A stretch of DNA of 64,000 nucleotides, taken from NCBI RefSeq assembly GCF_938030755.1, contig NZ_CALHIF010000040.1, positions 1-64,000 of the forward strand, read 5' to 3'. Numbering within the stretch: position 1 is the first letter of the stretch; each line of letters starts with the position of its first letter. The position numbers and the translations under genes are program-made. The notes beneath the pieces were generated by a model, which ran no database searches, was not told the origin of the DNA, and was given only the letters and a program-made list of their open reading frames with translations. The DNA is from an uncultured Granulicatella sp. (lineage in GTDB: Bacteria > Bacillota > Bacilli > Lactobacillales > Aerococcaceae). This document shows positions 8,442-16,904 of this stretch, piece after piece.

Positions 8442-10370
8442 CTATTTTACAAGTTGGGTTCCTTGCTTATCGAAGCCATAGATTGCTTTTGATTTACCAT
8501 ACCACCATTTTCCAGCTGTTCTTTGGAACCAAGGAATGAAGTAGTAGTCTAAACCAAACGCGCGACCTGATCCGTTCATTAATGCAATCGCAGCAGGAAC
8601 AAACCACATATTTACCCAGTAGAACATTCCTGATAAACAGAATGTTGCAACTAAACCGATTGTCACAGCGTTCACGATCCAAGTTAAGAAACCAGCCATA
8701 ATAGCAAGACCGATTGCTAACTCTACAAATGACATTATTTTTTGCATTAAATGCGCAACTTCAACATTAGGAATCATAATTTGCATGATTGAAGCAAACC
8801 AATCTGGCATCTTTTCTAATACCATCGCTGGTTGTTCTCCATACGAATAGTTGAAACCGAACGAAACGACTTGAGTAGCTGTTTGTGCTGCCGCTTCTGT
8901 CGCACCACTTGCAGCAGAAACAGCTTCAGTTGCACCACTTGCAGCAGAAGTTGGCTCTAACAACCAAGGAAATGGGAATGCTAAATGAGTTCCATCAATC
9001 CAGCTATGTGCTCCCCACAAACCAAAGATTTTCTTCAATCCTTCAATTGTCCACATACCACCGTAGAATAATCGAAGTGGCACTGACCATAATACATTAC
9101 CGTAACGAGATAGGTGTCCACGGAAGATATTACGACGGTGTTTAATATGGAAGAATTCATGGAATACATATTGAATTGCATAGTATAAAGAGAAAATCTC
9201 TAGGAAATATTTAATATTCACTAAATGTTTCATCAACATTGCGAAAAATCCACTTAAGTGCCATTTACCCATTAAGAATGCTACGCCGTAGTGAGATCCA
9301 ATAGAAACCATGAATCCATCGTATTTCCCTTTGTAAGCAACTTTTGAAGTATTGTTGATAGAAGCAATAATGTTTTTCGCTGCTGTTTTACCAGTTTGTT
9401 CAGCCGCTTGCACAATTTGTGGATGTGGGCGGTTTTCTTTATCTGGTTCTTCATAGTACGCTAAGTCTCCAACAGCAAAAATATCTGTTTCTCCATCGAT
9501 TAACATATTTTCGTTAACCACTAAACGACCTGCACGAGCGGTTTTGAATCCAAACACTTCTGCTTCAGTGTTAGCTTTAACGCCTGCGGTCCAGAATAGT
9601 GAGTAAGTTGGAATAACCGTACCGTCTGCTAAGCGAATGCTATTTTGCTTCACTTCAGAAATTCCGTTTCCTTTAATTACTTTGATGCCGCGTTTTACCA
9701 TAAAGGCTTCTGCTTTATCTGCATCGCTTGCATCTAACATGTTTAGGATAGTTGGAACAGCTTCAATAATATATAAGTCAAAATCTTCTTTATCTAAATT
9801 GTATTCATGTGCTAACACTGGAATCCAGTCCATTAATTCGCCGACTAGTTCAACTCCAGTAAATCCAGCACCACAAACGGCAAACGTCAATAACGCTTTA
9901 CGTTTTTGAGGATCATGTTCTTTAGCTGCTTTTTCAACACAGTTAAGAATATGTTTACGCATTTTAACAGCATCTTCCATTGACCATAGCGTAAATCCAT
10001 TTTCTTTAACCCCTGGAACGCCGAAGTCATTTGCTTCCCCACCCATTCCAAGCACTAAATAATCATAAGAGAATTCACCATGTTTTGTGCGAACCACTTT
10101 GTTTTCTTTATCTAAGTTCGTAACTGTATCTGTTACTAAATTTACATTTTTTGAACGAGCAAAAATCTTTTGTAAGTCGTATTGAATCGCATCTGGTTCA
10201 ACACGTCCCCCAGCAACCTCATGTAATTCCGTCATATAAGTTAAGTAAGGATGTTTATCAATCAATGTAATCGTAACATCTTTATTCTTTTTCAACTTAT
10301 GTGACAATGTTTTTGTAGCGGCTACTCCGGCAAACCCGGCACCGATAACTACAATGTTTGTTTTTGTCAT
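8442..10370 (-). CDS. ndh2: type II NADH dehydrogenase with C-terminal membrane domain, Ndh2
   Basis: 642-aa non-proton-pumping NADH:quinone oxidoreductase of the FLEET type. Residues 1-400 are a pyridine nucleotide-disulfide oxidoreductase fold: FAD-binding IVVIGAGFAGVAATK at the N-terminus, the NADH-binding CGAGFTGVELVGEL near 165, and the C-terminal FAD motif DIFAVGDLAYY near 295. Residues from about 400 onward are several transmembrane helices with a DoxX-like tail, absent from ordinary Ndh. A linker near 475-495 holds a 10-residue duplication (SAASGATEAV / SAASGATEAA) encoded by a 30-bp tandem repeat. It has its own promoter (10403-10431). It feeds electrons to the quinone made by DmkA/DmkB. 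Confidence 0.93.
   Translation of the reverse strand: MTKTNIVVIGAGFAGVAATKTLSHKLKKNKDVTITLIDKHPYLTYMTELHEVAGGRVEPDAIQYDLQKIFARSKNVNLVTDTVTNLDKENKVVRTKHGEFSYDYLVLGMGGEANDFGVPGVKENGFTLWSMEDAVKMRKHILNCVEKAAKEHDPQKRKALLTFAVCGAGFTGVELVGELMDWIPVLAHEYNLDKEDFDLYIIEAVPTILNMLDASDADKAEAFMVKRGIKVIKGNGISEVKQNSIRLADGTVIPTYSLFWTAGVKANTEAEVFGFKTARAGRLVVNENMLIDGETDIFAVGDLAYYEEPDKENRPHPQIVQAAEQTGKTAAKNIIASINNTSKVAYKGKYDGFMVSIGSHYGVAFLMGKWHLSGFFAMLMKHLVNIKYFLEIFSLYYAIQYVFHEFFHIKHRRNIFRGHLSRYGNVLWSVPLRLFYGGMWTIEGLKKIFGLWGAHSWIDGTHLAFPFPWLLEPTSAASGATEAVSAASGATEAAAQTATQVVSFGFNYSYGEQPAMVLEKMPDWFASIMQIMIPNVEVAHLMQKIMSFVELAIGLAIMAGFLTWIVNAVTIGLVATFCLSGMFYWVNMWFVPAAIALMNGSGRAFGLDYYFIPWFQRTAGKWWYGKSKAIYGFDKQGTQLVK
8893..8952. 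repeat. 30-bp tandem repeat (x2) inside ndh2
   Basis: Units 8893-8922 and 8923-8952 differ at only a few positions and encode two copies of a 10-residue Ala/Ser-rich unit with SGAT. It is in frame and probably length-variable between strains. Confidence 0.8.
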
Positions 10371-10402
10371 TGTAAATCCCCCTTGAGCTTTATCACTTTA
10401 GT

Positions 10403-10431
10403 AGTATAGGCTATTATTGCGCTTTTGTCCA
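10403..10431 (-). promoter_or_regulatory. ndh2 promoter
   Basis: On minus, TGGACA (complement of 10426-10431), 17 nt, TATACT (complement of 10403-10408), upstream of ndh2. Confidence 0.6.
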
Positions 10432-10464
10432 TAGGATTGTCTTTTTCTTCACGAAGGAACCCTT

Positions 10465-10992
10465 CTATTTTTTAGAAAAATATTGAAGAATTTTAATATG
10501 AGCCAACGCATAGTTTGCGACTACCCCAATGGCTATTCCTGCAAAGATTCCAACGATTGACATAGCGGGTAAATATAAGAGCACCGTCCACGATTTAGCC
10601 ATCCAGCTCGCTACCATCAACTGCCCTACATTGTGCAAAATTCCACCAGTAGCACTCACTCCAATCATACTGACCCGCTTTTCACCGAGTTGTTTTACAA
10701 GATACATTCCGATAAAGCTAACAAGGGCCCCCATTCCACTATATAGAAAAGTAGAAAAAGTCCCTCCAAGAACAGTTGTTAGCAACGTTTTCATCACAAT
10801 AACAAAGATGACTTCTTTAAACGATAAAGTATATAAACTAATTAAAGTCACTATATTAGCCAACCCCAACTTAGCCCCTGGTGCAAATGCAAAAGGAAAC
10901 GGGATGGCTTGTTCCAGCAACCCTAAGACAATTCCTTGAGCGGTTAATAATGCGATAAAAACAAGCTTTCTTAAATTACTACTTTTCTGCAT
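10465..10992 (-). CDS. eetB: EetB-like membrane protein (Gx transporter family)
   Basis: 175-aa hydrophobic protein with about five or six membrane helices. It begins KLVFIALLTAQGIVLGLLEQ and contains the family pattern PFPFAFAPGAKLGLANIVTL, as in proteins once labelled heptaprenyl diphosphate synthase component I and now seen as EetB of FLEET loci. Its exact role is unproven; it is needed for electron transfer in Listeria. Normally eetA (a NusG-II domain protein) is next to it; no such gene is found here. It follows femX across a terminator with no clear promoter in the short gap, so it may rely on read-through. Confidence 0.82.
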   Translation of the reverse strand: MQKSSNLRKLVFIALLTAQGIVLGLLEQAIPFPFAFAPGAKLGLANIVTLISLYTLSFKEVIFVIVMKTLLTTVLGGTFSTFLYSGMGALVSFIGMYLVKQLGEKRVSMIGVSATGGILHNVGQLMVASWMAKSWTVLLYLPAMSIVGIFAGIAIGVVANYALAHIKILQYFSKK

Positions 10993-11012
10993 TCCGTTCT
11001 CCTTTCATTTTT

Positions 11013-11046
11013 TTAAAAAAGGCCGGAAAATTTCTTCCAGCCTTTT
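11013..11046 (-). terminator. femX terminator
   Basis: AAAGGCTGGAAGAAATTTTCC followed by GGCCTTTTTT on the minus strand forms a stem with a T-tail between femX and eetB. Confidence 0.8.
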
Positions 11047-11048
11047 TA

Positions 11049-12353
11049 CTATTTTTTACGTCTTACTAATAATTTATTCTTTAAGTTGACTGCTTTAGGT
11101 GCCCAAGTATGGAACACTTCAAACCAGAACCTTGAAATCGGCATATCGAATTCACCGATATATTCGACTAACTCAGGATCAAATGATTGCTTAAACCCGT
11201 TAATACCCCCATGATGTTCTTGGTCTTCCGAAACTCCAAAGAAGTCGAATGAACGAATGCCTTTTTCATCATAGAGAGTTTGCATAATCCATGATACAAG
11301 TGCTTTGTTCGCATTCAATCCACCATCGTCAGTAATATTAGCCCCGTATAAGTAGTACGCTTTATCTAGGTACGTCACTACAAAAGCTCCACTAACCACT
11401 TTCCCTTCCGGATACTCTTCTAAGTCGCCTTTCACACGTTCAATTTCTTTTTCATATTTTTCAATATTCACTTTTAGAGAGTCGATTTGTTTTTGAACAG
11501 TTTCAATTCGCTTAGGATTATTGAGCGTTCCCAATTGTCCTGTTAACTTATCGAACTCTTTTTGCGCTGTTTCTAAGCGGTTTGTCGCAAACGCTAATTG
11601 AACATTATAGTCCACTTTCGCAAAGTATAAATCCACCATACCTTTAGGGTGAAGGTGTTGGTACATTGTTGTTAAATACTCGATACTACGCGCCACATAT
11701 TGATCACGTTCAGCCGTGATTTTATTCAACTCATCATAGATTGGCATATCTTCAAGAGTTCCCTTGTAGCAAACAACCCCTTGTTTTTTGGCTACATTCA
11801 CTTTATAACGCTCTTTCTTATTGAACGTTTCAACGATACCTTTCCCTTCATCTTTCAATGATAAAATCATTGTTAAACGCGGTTGAATGCCATCAAAACC
11901 TAAATCCATTGGGCGTTCGACAAAACCAGACGCTAAAATGTTATTGCGAAACTCTTCATTGTTGAATCCACCTTCGACCATTTCGAACTTGTTGGTCCAT
12001 TCACGCCATTGTAATTCTGGGTCAATTTTTAATCCAAATGCATTTTTAGCTTTTAAATACACTTTTAAAGTCGCAAACACCGATTTTAATTGTTCTGCAT
12101 TTGCATAATCCGTTACAATCCCACGAGGCGCGTACGCTAAATACTTGTTCACTCCTGGTAATTTACGATAAAGAATCATCGCAGCCGCAACCGGTTCATG
12201 AACATCTGACATGATCAGCAATACATCTTTTGTCCATGAGCCATCTGCCTTCACTTCGCCCCATTCAGGCGTTTGAAAAACCGTTCTGTTGGCCTGTGTT
12301 TCCATAAAAGAATGATACTCTTCTAACGCATTCGACATCTCTTTTATATACAT
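11049..12353 (-). CDS. FemX/MurM-type aminoacyltransferase (peptidoglycan cross-bridge)
   Basis: FemABX family enzyme (about 434 aa, usual length) that adds amino acids from aminoacyl-tRNA to the stem lysine of lipid II in the cytoplasm to build the interpeptide bridge. Features are VFQTPEWGEVK near the N-terminus, GVVTDY-like GIVTDYANAEQL, the coiled-coil arm that mimics a seryl-tRNA synthetase fold (about 250-310), and FDFFGVSEDQEHHGGINGFK near the C-terminus, the strongest family motif. The start is the ATG at 12353 with AAAGAGAG at a suitable distance. Which residue is added, and whether it is the first or a later one, cannot be told. Confidence 0.9.
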   Translation of the reverse strand: MYIKEMSNALEEYHSFMETQANRTVFQTPEWGEVKADGSWTKDVLLIMSDVHEPVAAAMILYRKLPGVNKYLAYAPRGIVTDYANAEQLKSVFATLKVYLKAKNAFGLKIDPELQWREWTNKFEMVEGGFNNEEFRNNILASGFVERPMDLGFDGIQPRLTMILSLKDEGKGIVETFNKKERYKVNVAKKQGVVCYKGTLEDMPIYDELNKITAERDQYVARSIEYLTTMYQHLHPKGMVDLYFAKVDYNVQLAFATNRLETAQKEFDKLTGQLGTLNNPKRIETVQKQIDSLKVNIEKYEKEIERVKGDLEEYPEGKVVSGAFVVTYLDKAYYLYGANITDDGGLNANKALVSWIMQTLYDEKGIRSFDFFGVSEDQEHHGGINGFKQSFDPELVEYIGEFDMPISRFWFEVFHTWAPKAVNLKNKLLVRRKK

Positions 12354-12475
12354 GTGTGCACTCTCTTTCTTTTCATGTTTCCTTATCAGTATTACACTTT
12401 CAGAAAAATATGTCAAAACTTTACGTATCAATGGAAATGGATGTTTGGTAACGGCATCTGTATCAAAAACCGAAA

Positions 12476-12509
12476 TGTAACATATAAGTTACGTAACTTA
12501 TATGTTACA
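12476..12509. promoter_or_regulatory. 34-bp perfect palindrome with GTTACGTAAC core
   Basis: TGTAACATATAAGTTAC and its exact reverse complement abut, giving four GTTAC half-sites. It lies between glnA and femX, about 120 bp upstream of the femX start. A related array with the same core is found at 32435-32466. Likely a protein-binding site; the regulator is unknown. It does not fit the GlnR spacing (8 instead of 7 nt). Confidence 0.6.
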
Positions 12510-12524
12510 TTTTGCCTTTTACAC

Positions 12525-12553
12525 AAAAAAGAGCGTATCGCTAAGATACGCCT
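12525..12553 (-). terminator. glnA terminator
   Basis: GGCGTATC-TTAGC-GATACGC followed by TCTTTTTT on the minus strand, shortly after the glnA stop. Confidence 0.85.
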
Positions 12554-12567
12554 TTGGATTTAATCTT

Positions 12568-13899
12568 TTAGAATAGTTTTAAGTATTGGTCTAATTCCCA
12601 TTGAGTTACTTGACTACGGTAAGCAGCCCATTCAAAACGTTTGGCTTCGATGAAGTTATCTAAGATATGGCTTCCTAACGCAGATTTTACTGTTTCGTCT
12701 GCTTTTAAGTAGTCTACAGCTTCTTGTAATGTTCCTGGTAAATCATCAATGCCTGCTTCCTTGCGTTCACGAGAGGTCATTGAATAGATGTTACGATCCA
12801 CTGGAGCAGGAACTTCTAACTTTTCCTTAACCCCTTCAAGCCCAGCCGTTAAAATGGCTGCCATCGCTAAGTATGGGTTTGCTGCTGGGTCCACACTACG
12901 TAATTCAATACGAGTTGAAATTCCACGAGATTCTGGGATACGAATCAGTGGTGAACGGTTACGAGCTGACCATGCGATATATACAGGTGCTTCGTAGCCT
13001 GGAACTAAACGTTTGTACGAGTTTACTGTAGGGTTACATACCGCTGTTAGTGCTTTGGCATGTTTCATTACCCCAGCGATAAAGTGACGGCAAGTGTCGC
13101 TTAAACGTTGGTCGCCATTTTCGTCGAAGAACGCATTATTTCCGTCTTTATCAAATAAAGATAAGTTGAAGTGCATTCCGCTACCCGCAATTCCAAATAC
13201 TGGTTTTGGCATAAATGTTGCATGTAATCCATGTTTACGCGCAATTGTTTTCACGACCAATTTGAATGTTTGGATGTTATCACAAGCCGCAACCGCATCT
13301 GAGTATTTCCAGTCGATTTCGTGTTGCCCTGGCGCTACCTCGTGGTGACTCGCTTCAATATCGAAACCAATCTTTTCTAATTCAAGAACGATTTCGCGAC
13401 GGCATTCTTCCCCAAGGTCGATTGGAGCTAAGTCGAAGTAACTTCCTTGGTCGTTTCCTTCAAGCGTTGGTTCACCGTTTTCGTCCAATTTGAATAAGAA
13501 GAACTCTGGCTCTGGTCCTAAGTTGAAGTTTGAGAAACCTAATTCCTTCATTTCATTTAACACACGTTTTAAGTTTGAACGAGGGTCCCCCGCAAATGGT
13601 GTTCCGTCTGGTTTGTATACATCACAGATTAAGCGTGCAATTGTACCATGTTTACTGCTCCATGGGAATACCACCCAAGTTGAAAGGTCTGGATATAGGT
13701 ACATATCACTTTCTTCGATACGAACAAATCCTTCAATAGATGAACCATCAAACATCATTTTATTGGCCAATACTTTATCTAATTGTGTAATTGGCACTTC
13801 CACATTTTTAATCGTTCCTAGGATATCTGTAAAAATTAAACGTAAGTAACGAACATCTTTCTCTTCTACCTGTCTTCTAATCTCTTCATGTGTAATCAT
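12568..13899 (-). CDS. glnA: glutamine synthetase, type I
   Basis: 443-aa cytoplasmic GSI-alpha that makes glutamine from glutamate, ammonia and ATP. Visible are [10 protein letters not shown] (substrate loop), [24 protein letters not shown] (metal ligands), [11 protein letters not shown] and NRSPLIRIP. The start is the ATG at 13899 with GGAGGAAGCC just upstream; the longer reading frame upstream overlaps glnR and has no site. It is second in the glnR-glnA operon, 10 nt after glnR, and the pair should be repressed by GlnR when nitrogen is plentiful, with feedback-inhibited GlnA as co-effector in related species. Confidence 0.97.
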   Translation of the reverse strand: MITHEEIRRQVEEKDVRYLRLIFTDILGTIKNVEVPITQLDKVLANKMMFDGSSIEGFVRIEESDMYLYPDLSTWVVFPWSSKHGTIARLICDVYKPDGTPFAGDPRSNLKRVLNEMKELGFSNFNLGPEPEFFLFKLDENGEPTLEGNDQGSYFDLAPIDLGEECRREIVLELEKIGFDIEASHHEVAPGQHEIDWKYSDAVAACDNIQTFKLVVKTIARKHGLHATFMPKPVFGIAGSGMHFNLSLFDKDGNNAFFDENGDQRLSDTCRHFIAGVMKHAKALTAVCNPTVNSYKRLVPGYEAPVYIAWSARNRSPLIRIPESRGISTRIELRSVDPAANPYLAMAAILTAGLEGVKEKLEVPAPVDRNIYSMTSRERKEAGIDDLPGTLQEAVDYLKADETVKSALGSHILDNFIEAKRFEWAAYRSQVTQWELDQYLKLF

Positions 13900-13909
13900 T
13901 GGCTTCCTC

Positions 13910-14275
13910 CTATAAGTTCCATTTTTCCCCGCCAGAGTAGCGGCTAATATGCATAATCTCGTCGTAGAAAATTCTGCGGACATCCTCGTCCGTCAGTGCA
14001 TCTTTAATGTTTTCTGCTATAACAGGATTATTGTTTTTATTAAAAATCTTCTGAATAGCCATAATGGTTAATCCATCGGCTAAATAGTCTTTAATTTCTA
14101 ATAAGCGATCGACATCATTCAAAGAATACATACGACGGTTCGTCTCAGAACGTTCTGGGATGACTAAGCGCTGTTCTTCATAGTATCGAATTTGTCGTGC
14201 AGACAAATCGGTCAGTTTCATCACTGTTCCGATTGGAAAGACGGCTAGTGAACGTCGTAATTCCTTTTCACCCAT
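13910..14275 (-). CDS. glnR: nitrogen regulator GlnR (MerR family)
   Basis: 121-aa MerR-type repressor. The helix-turn-helix and wing [20 protein letters not shown] lies at about residues 18-37, followed by the dimerization helix. It controls glnRA and usually ammonium uptake genes. The ATG at 14275 follows AAAGGAGGAAGACAG. A match to the GlnR operator (TGTTA-N7-TAACA) sits upstream of its own promoter at 14349-14365, which indicates autoregulation. Confidence 0.94.
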   Translation of the reverse strand: MGEKELRRSLAVFPIGTVMKLTDLSARQIRYYEEQRLVIPERSETNRRMYSLNDVDRLLEIKDYLADGLTIMAIQKIFNKNNNPVIAENIKDALTDEDVRRIFYDEIMHISRYSGGEKWNL

Positions 14276-14300
14276 CTGTCTTCCTCCTTTATGTAAGTAT

Positions 14301-14330
14301 ATTCTAAAAAACATTTTTAGTAATTGTCAA
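14301..14330 (-). promoter_or_regulatory. glnRA promoter
   Basis: Minus-strand TTGACA (complement of 14325-14330), 18 nt, TAGAAT (complement of 14301-14306), about 25 nt upstream of the glnR start. Confidence 0.7.
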
Positions 14331-14348
14331 AATCAGCCTTACCTATTA

Positions 14349-14365
14349 TGTTAGATAATATAACA
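14349..14365 (-). promoter_or_regulatory. GlnR operator
   Basis: TGTTATATTATCTAACA is an exact fit to the TGTNA-N7-TNACA consensus, centred about 30 bp upstream of the -35 box of glnRA. Confidence 0.85.
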
Positions 14366-14373
14366 TGAAGAAT

Positions 14374-14418
14374 GGGGTATTGTCTCAGTTAAGCTTTCGG
14401 TAGCTGAGATAATACCCC
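14374..14418. terminator. 15-bp hairpin upstream of glnRA
   Basis: GGGGTATTGTCTCAG pairs with CTGAGATAATACCCC (one wobble), with a 15-nt loop. The tail is GTTTT on plus and ATTCTTC on minus, so it is a weak terminator in either direction. It probably isolates glnRA from the upstream lipoprotein transcript. Confidence 0.55.
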
Positions 14419-14528
14419 GTTTTAAGTCAGATGTGCTGTTAGTTTTTATCCATAAATCTTTACAGAACACGCACCCTCCTTTGTTTATTTTCCATGATTT
14501 TCTTACTCTATTTTATTCTTTGGTGGAC

Positions 14529-14636
14529 TTACCTCATTTGTTCATACACCTGTTCAATACTTCTTTCGTCTTCATGATTTTGTCGATCCAGCTCTCTTCT
14601 TTGAAAATTGGTTTTACCATTATTCGTAACCTTCAT
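14529..14636 (-). CDS. possible 35-aa small protein
   Basis: A short reading frame beginning MKVTNNGKTNFQRRELDRQ and ending EQVYEQMR, with GAAAGGGGTGAG 11 nt before the ATG. It starts within a TATGA overlap with a 15-codon frame that itself follows the beta-helix lipoprotein stop at 14686. The product would be charged and soluble. I recognise no family; it may be a gene remnant. The 14419-14528 interval has further tiny frames with good ribosome sites (for example MENKQRRVRVL) but nothing convincing. Confidence 0.3.
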   Translation of the reverse strand: MKVTNNGKTNFQRRELDRQNHEDERSIEQVYEQMR

Positions 14637-14685
14637 ATTTTGGTGAACTCACCCCTTTCACGATTCCTAGAAATTCTCATCTACC

Positions 14686-16233
14686 TTATCTGCCTCCTGG
14701 TCTACCTCCTTGGCCTGGTTGTCTACCACCAGGTCCACCTTGCCCAGGCCCTCCACTGATATTGGCTGCTTGTTTAGAAGCTGTTGCTGTTGTTGAGTTT
14801 GAACCAACTTTTATCGTATATTTTTCGCCCTCTTTAATCTCAGGACTACTAATCAATACAGTTGAGAATGACTTAGAAGCTTTTAGACTCGCGACTGTTT
14901 TATCAGAAGAATCGACCACTTCAACGGTTGCCCCAGCCGTTCCTTGAACACTTGCCATCAGGAAAGCTTGACTAGAGTCGCTACCAAATCCCATTGTCAT
15001 TTCTCCATTATCAACAAAGAGTACTGTACCACCGTTTAATTTTGCATTGTCGTCATAGTCAAGAGCTGCATTCGCGCCGCTTGTTGGACCATTGACGACG
15101 ACTGTTCCGCCGTTAATTTCAATGAATCCGTTGGCATCCAGTCCGTCCCCTTCAGCATCCACGGTTAATGTTCCGCCATCGATCACAATTTTCACGTCAC
15201 CGGCTTGATCTAAGTTTTTCGCATTTGCGGCTTCAGATTTTACTTTCTTCGTTTGTTGACCTGGAACTTGCTCGTCAGAGGATTCTAACGTCCAGTCTTT
15301 TGCATTCAAGCCATCATCAGAAGATTTTACGGTAATCGTACCGCCTACTTGATGAATCAATCGTGCCTCAAGACCTTCTTCACTCTTTTGAACGTCAATC
15401 GCCGCGCCTTCATCAATCAGCAGTGTATTCGAAGCGTTGATACCATCATCTCCAGCATTGACGGTAATATTCGTATTGGTTAAGTATACATTCCCTAGCA
15501 ATACATCATCCTCATTGTCTGAGTGAACACCGTCTTCATCGGCTGATAAGTTCAATGTCGCACCCGTTACGTTCACGAAGTCATTGGCTGCAATCCCGTG
15601 TTTTTTGGCTGTTGTAGTGATGGTTGCATCCACAATGCGAATGCTGTCTTTTGATTTAACCGCGTTACTTGCTGCGCCTGTGACGGTTAAGGAACCTTTC
15701 CCGTTAATCGTCAAATCGCTATCGGAGTAGATGGCTCCTTTCACCGTTGATGTTGATTCGTCAGACACTTCATTTTTTGTTCCATCGGCTACTGTTAAAA
15801 TCACTTTTTTAGCCGAGTCGGCGAGTAATGGAGCTTCCGTGTTCTTTAAAGTGGCATTCTTGAAGACAATTTGTACTTCATCTTCCTTGCCTGCTGCCAC
15901 TTTCAATTGAACTTTTGAAGCCGTCCCTTCGACGATATACGTTCCTGCTTTTGTAATTTCTACCGTGCTTCCATTCACTGTTACCCCTTCACCTGAAGCT
16001 GTAGCCGTTGTTCCTTGAAGTGATATTTTCGAAGCCTTACTTTCGTCGTAAGTTACTGTTAAGTCGGATGCTTCAAAATAAGTAGCATCTTGAGTATTTG
16101 AAGTTGTAGCTGTCTTAGTAGTGGTTTGTGTTTGTGCTTCGGCTTGGCTTAATACGCTTTGTGATCCACATGCTGCCAACCCAAGAGAGATAAATAACGT
16201 TGTTGTTAATAGCCATTGTTGTTTCTTTTCCAT
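14686..16233 (-). CDS. carbohydrate-binding-domain beta-helix lipoprotein
   Basis: 515-aa lipoprotein: signal peptide ending LGLAACGSQ, then a long right-handed beta-helix rich in repeated turns (GDGINASN, DDGLNAKD, GDGLDANG, DGVHSDNED), as in the Cthe_2159-type carbohydrate-binding family; those acidic turns probably bind calcium. A C-terminal beta-sandwich segment and a Gly/Pro/Gln/Arg-rich tail (GGPGQGGPGGRQPGQGG) follow. It is likely anchored outside the membrane and binds polysaccharide. The promoter carries the ACTTAAAATGAACTTAAAA repeat shared with 22326-23685 and the nearby response-regulator gene. Confidence 0.85.
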   Translation of the reverse strand: MEKKQQWLLTTTLFISLGLAACGSQSVLSQAEAQTQTTTKTATTSNTQDATYFEASDLTVTYDESKASKISLQGTTATASGEGVTVNGSTVEITKAGTYIVEGTASKVQLKVAAGKEDEVQIVFKNATLKNTEAPLLADSAKKVILTVADGTKNEVSDESTSTVKGAIYSDSDLTINGKGSLTVTGAASNAVKSKDSIRIVDATITTTAKKHGIAANDFVNVTGATLNLSADEDGVHSDNEDDVLLGNVYLTNTNITVNAGDDGINASNTLLIDEGAAIDVQKSEEGLEARLIHQVGGTITVKSSDDGLNAKDWTLESSDEQVPGQQTKKVKSEAANAKNLDQAGDVKIVIDGGTLTVDAEGDGLDANGFIEINGGTVVVNGPTSGANAALDYDDNAKLNGGTVLFVDNGEMTMGFGSDSSQAFLMASVQGTAGATVEVVDSSDKTVASLKASKSFSTVLISSPEIKEGEKYTIKVGSNSTTATASKQAANISGGPGQGGPGGRQPGQGGRPGGR

Positions 16234-16267
16234 CTCGTTTCCCTCAATTCCTTTTCTTGATGGTTTT

Positions 16268-16301
16268 AGTATACGAGGCTAACTTAAAATGAACTTAAAA
16301 C
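16268..16301 (-). promoter_or_regulatory. direct-repeat promoter of beta-helix lipoprotein 1
   Basis: On minus, TTTTAAGTTCATTTTAAG (complement within 16281-16301) has an 11-bp period and is followed 9 nt later by -10 TATACT (complement of 16268-16273). There is no -35 box, as expected for an activator-dependent promoter. The same layout occurs at 23729-23762 and near 26090-26112. Confidence 0.65.
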
Positions 16302-16307
16302 AAAAAA

Positions 16308-16336
16308 TGACTCATGGAAATTTTATCCATGAGTCT
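16308..16336. terminator. terminator after DUF1307 lipoprotein 1
   Basis: GACTCATGGA-AATTTTA-TCCATGAGTC, with T-rich tails on both strands. Confidence 0.8.
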
Positions 16337-16341
16337 TTTCA

Positions 16342-16791
16342 TTATTTCTTTCTTTGAACAAACTTACGAGCGATGATAAGCCGACTCGTTTTTCCATACG
16401 TTGCATTATCCTTGTCACCATCTAGAAAATACTCAGCTAGATTTCTGATTGCTGGAACAAAGCTCTTTTTCATATCCGAATACTTCAATACCTTTAAATC
16501 AATTTCTAACGAAGTATCCACAATTAAATATTTTTCACTAGCAGTTGTCTTTATCCCATCTAGTAATTCTAGCTCTTTGAAAAATTGTTTAACCTTCTCA
16601 GCCTCTTCTTCATCGGGCACTTCCGTTCTATTCTCAATCTTAAACTTCGTAATCACATCTGTCTTTTTATCGTAAGTATAAGTGATTTTTGTGAAATTTG
16701 CTGATTCATATTGAACCGTTACTTCTGAACTACATCCTAGAAGGATGAACGCTATAACAAAATTTAAAATGAGTTGAATAATTTTTTTCAT
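16342..16791 (-). CDS. YehR/DUF1307 family lipoprotein 1
   Basis: 149-aa lipoprotein with signal peptide and lipobox ILLGCSS (Cys 20). The mature part begins with a beta-strand region containing FTKITYTYDKKTDVITKFKIENR, the recognisable start of the DUF1307 fold. Its function is unknown; the family is exported and membrane-anchored. A paralogue lies at 20771-21235 with the same layout (TYTYDKKNDTVTKLKIETT), which suggests a duplication flanking the surface-protein gene. Confidence 0.8.
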   Translation of the reverse strand: MKKIIQLILNFVIAFILLGCSSEVTVQYESANFTKITYTYDKKTDVITKFKIENRTEVPDEEEAEKVKQFFKELELLDGIKTTASEKYLIVDTSLEIDLKVLKYSDMKKSFVPAIRNLAEYFLDGDKDNATYGKTSRLIIARKFVQRKK

Positions 16792-16857
16792 ACATTTCCC
16801 CTAACCTTTTTTTATTTCATTATATGTAGCGAAAAAAGACTGTCAACGTGAATAAGA

Positions 16858-16893
16858 AAAACGTCCCAAATAAAATGTATTATTTGGAACGTT
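16858..16893 (-). terminator. surface-protein terminator
   Basis: AACGTTCCAAATA-ATACATTTT-ATTTGGGACGTT followed by TTTC on minus, just after the stop codon of the LPNTG protein. Confidence 0.8.
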
Positions 16894-16904
16894 CATTATT
16901 TCAA

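Noticed and set aside
12476..12509. GlnR/TnrA site
   Set aside because: The TGTNA and TNACA halves are separated by 8 instead of 7 nt, and the half-sites extend differently from the good GlnR box at 14349-14365.
14433..14759. 108-codon hydrophobic frame on plus
   Set aside because: No ribosome site, overlaps the 3' end of the beta-helix lipoprotein gene on the other strand, and the composition reflects the complement of a Lys/Glu-rich region.
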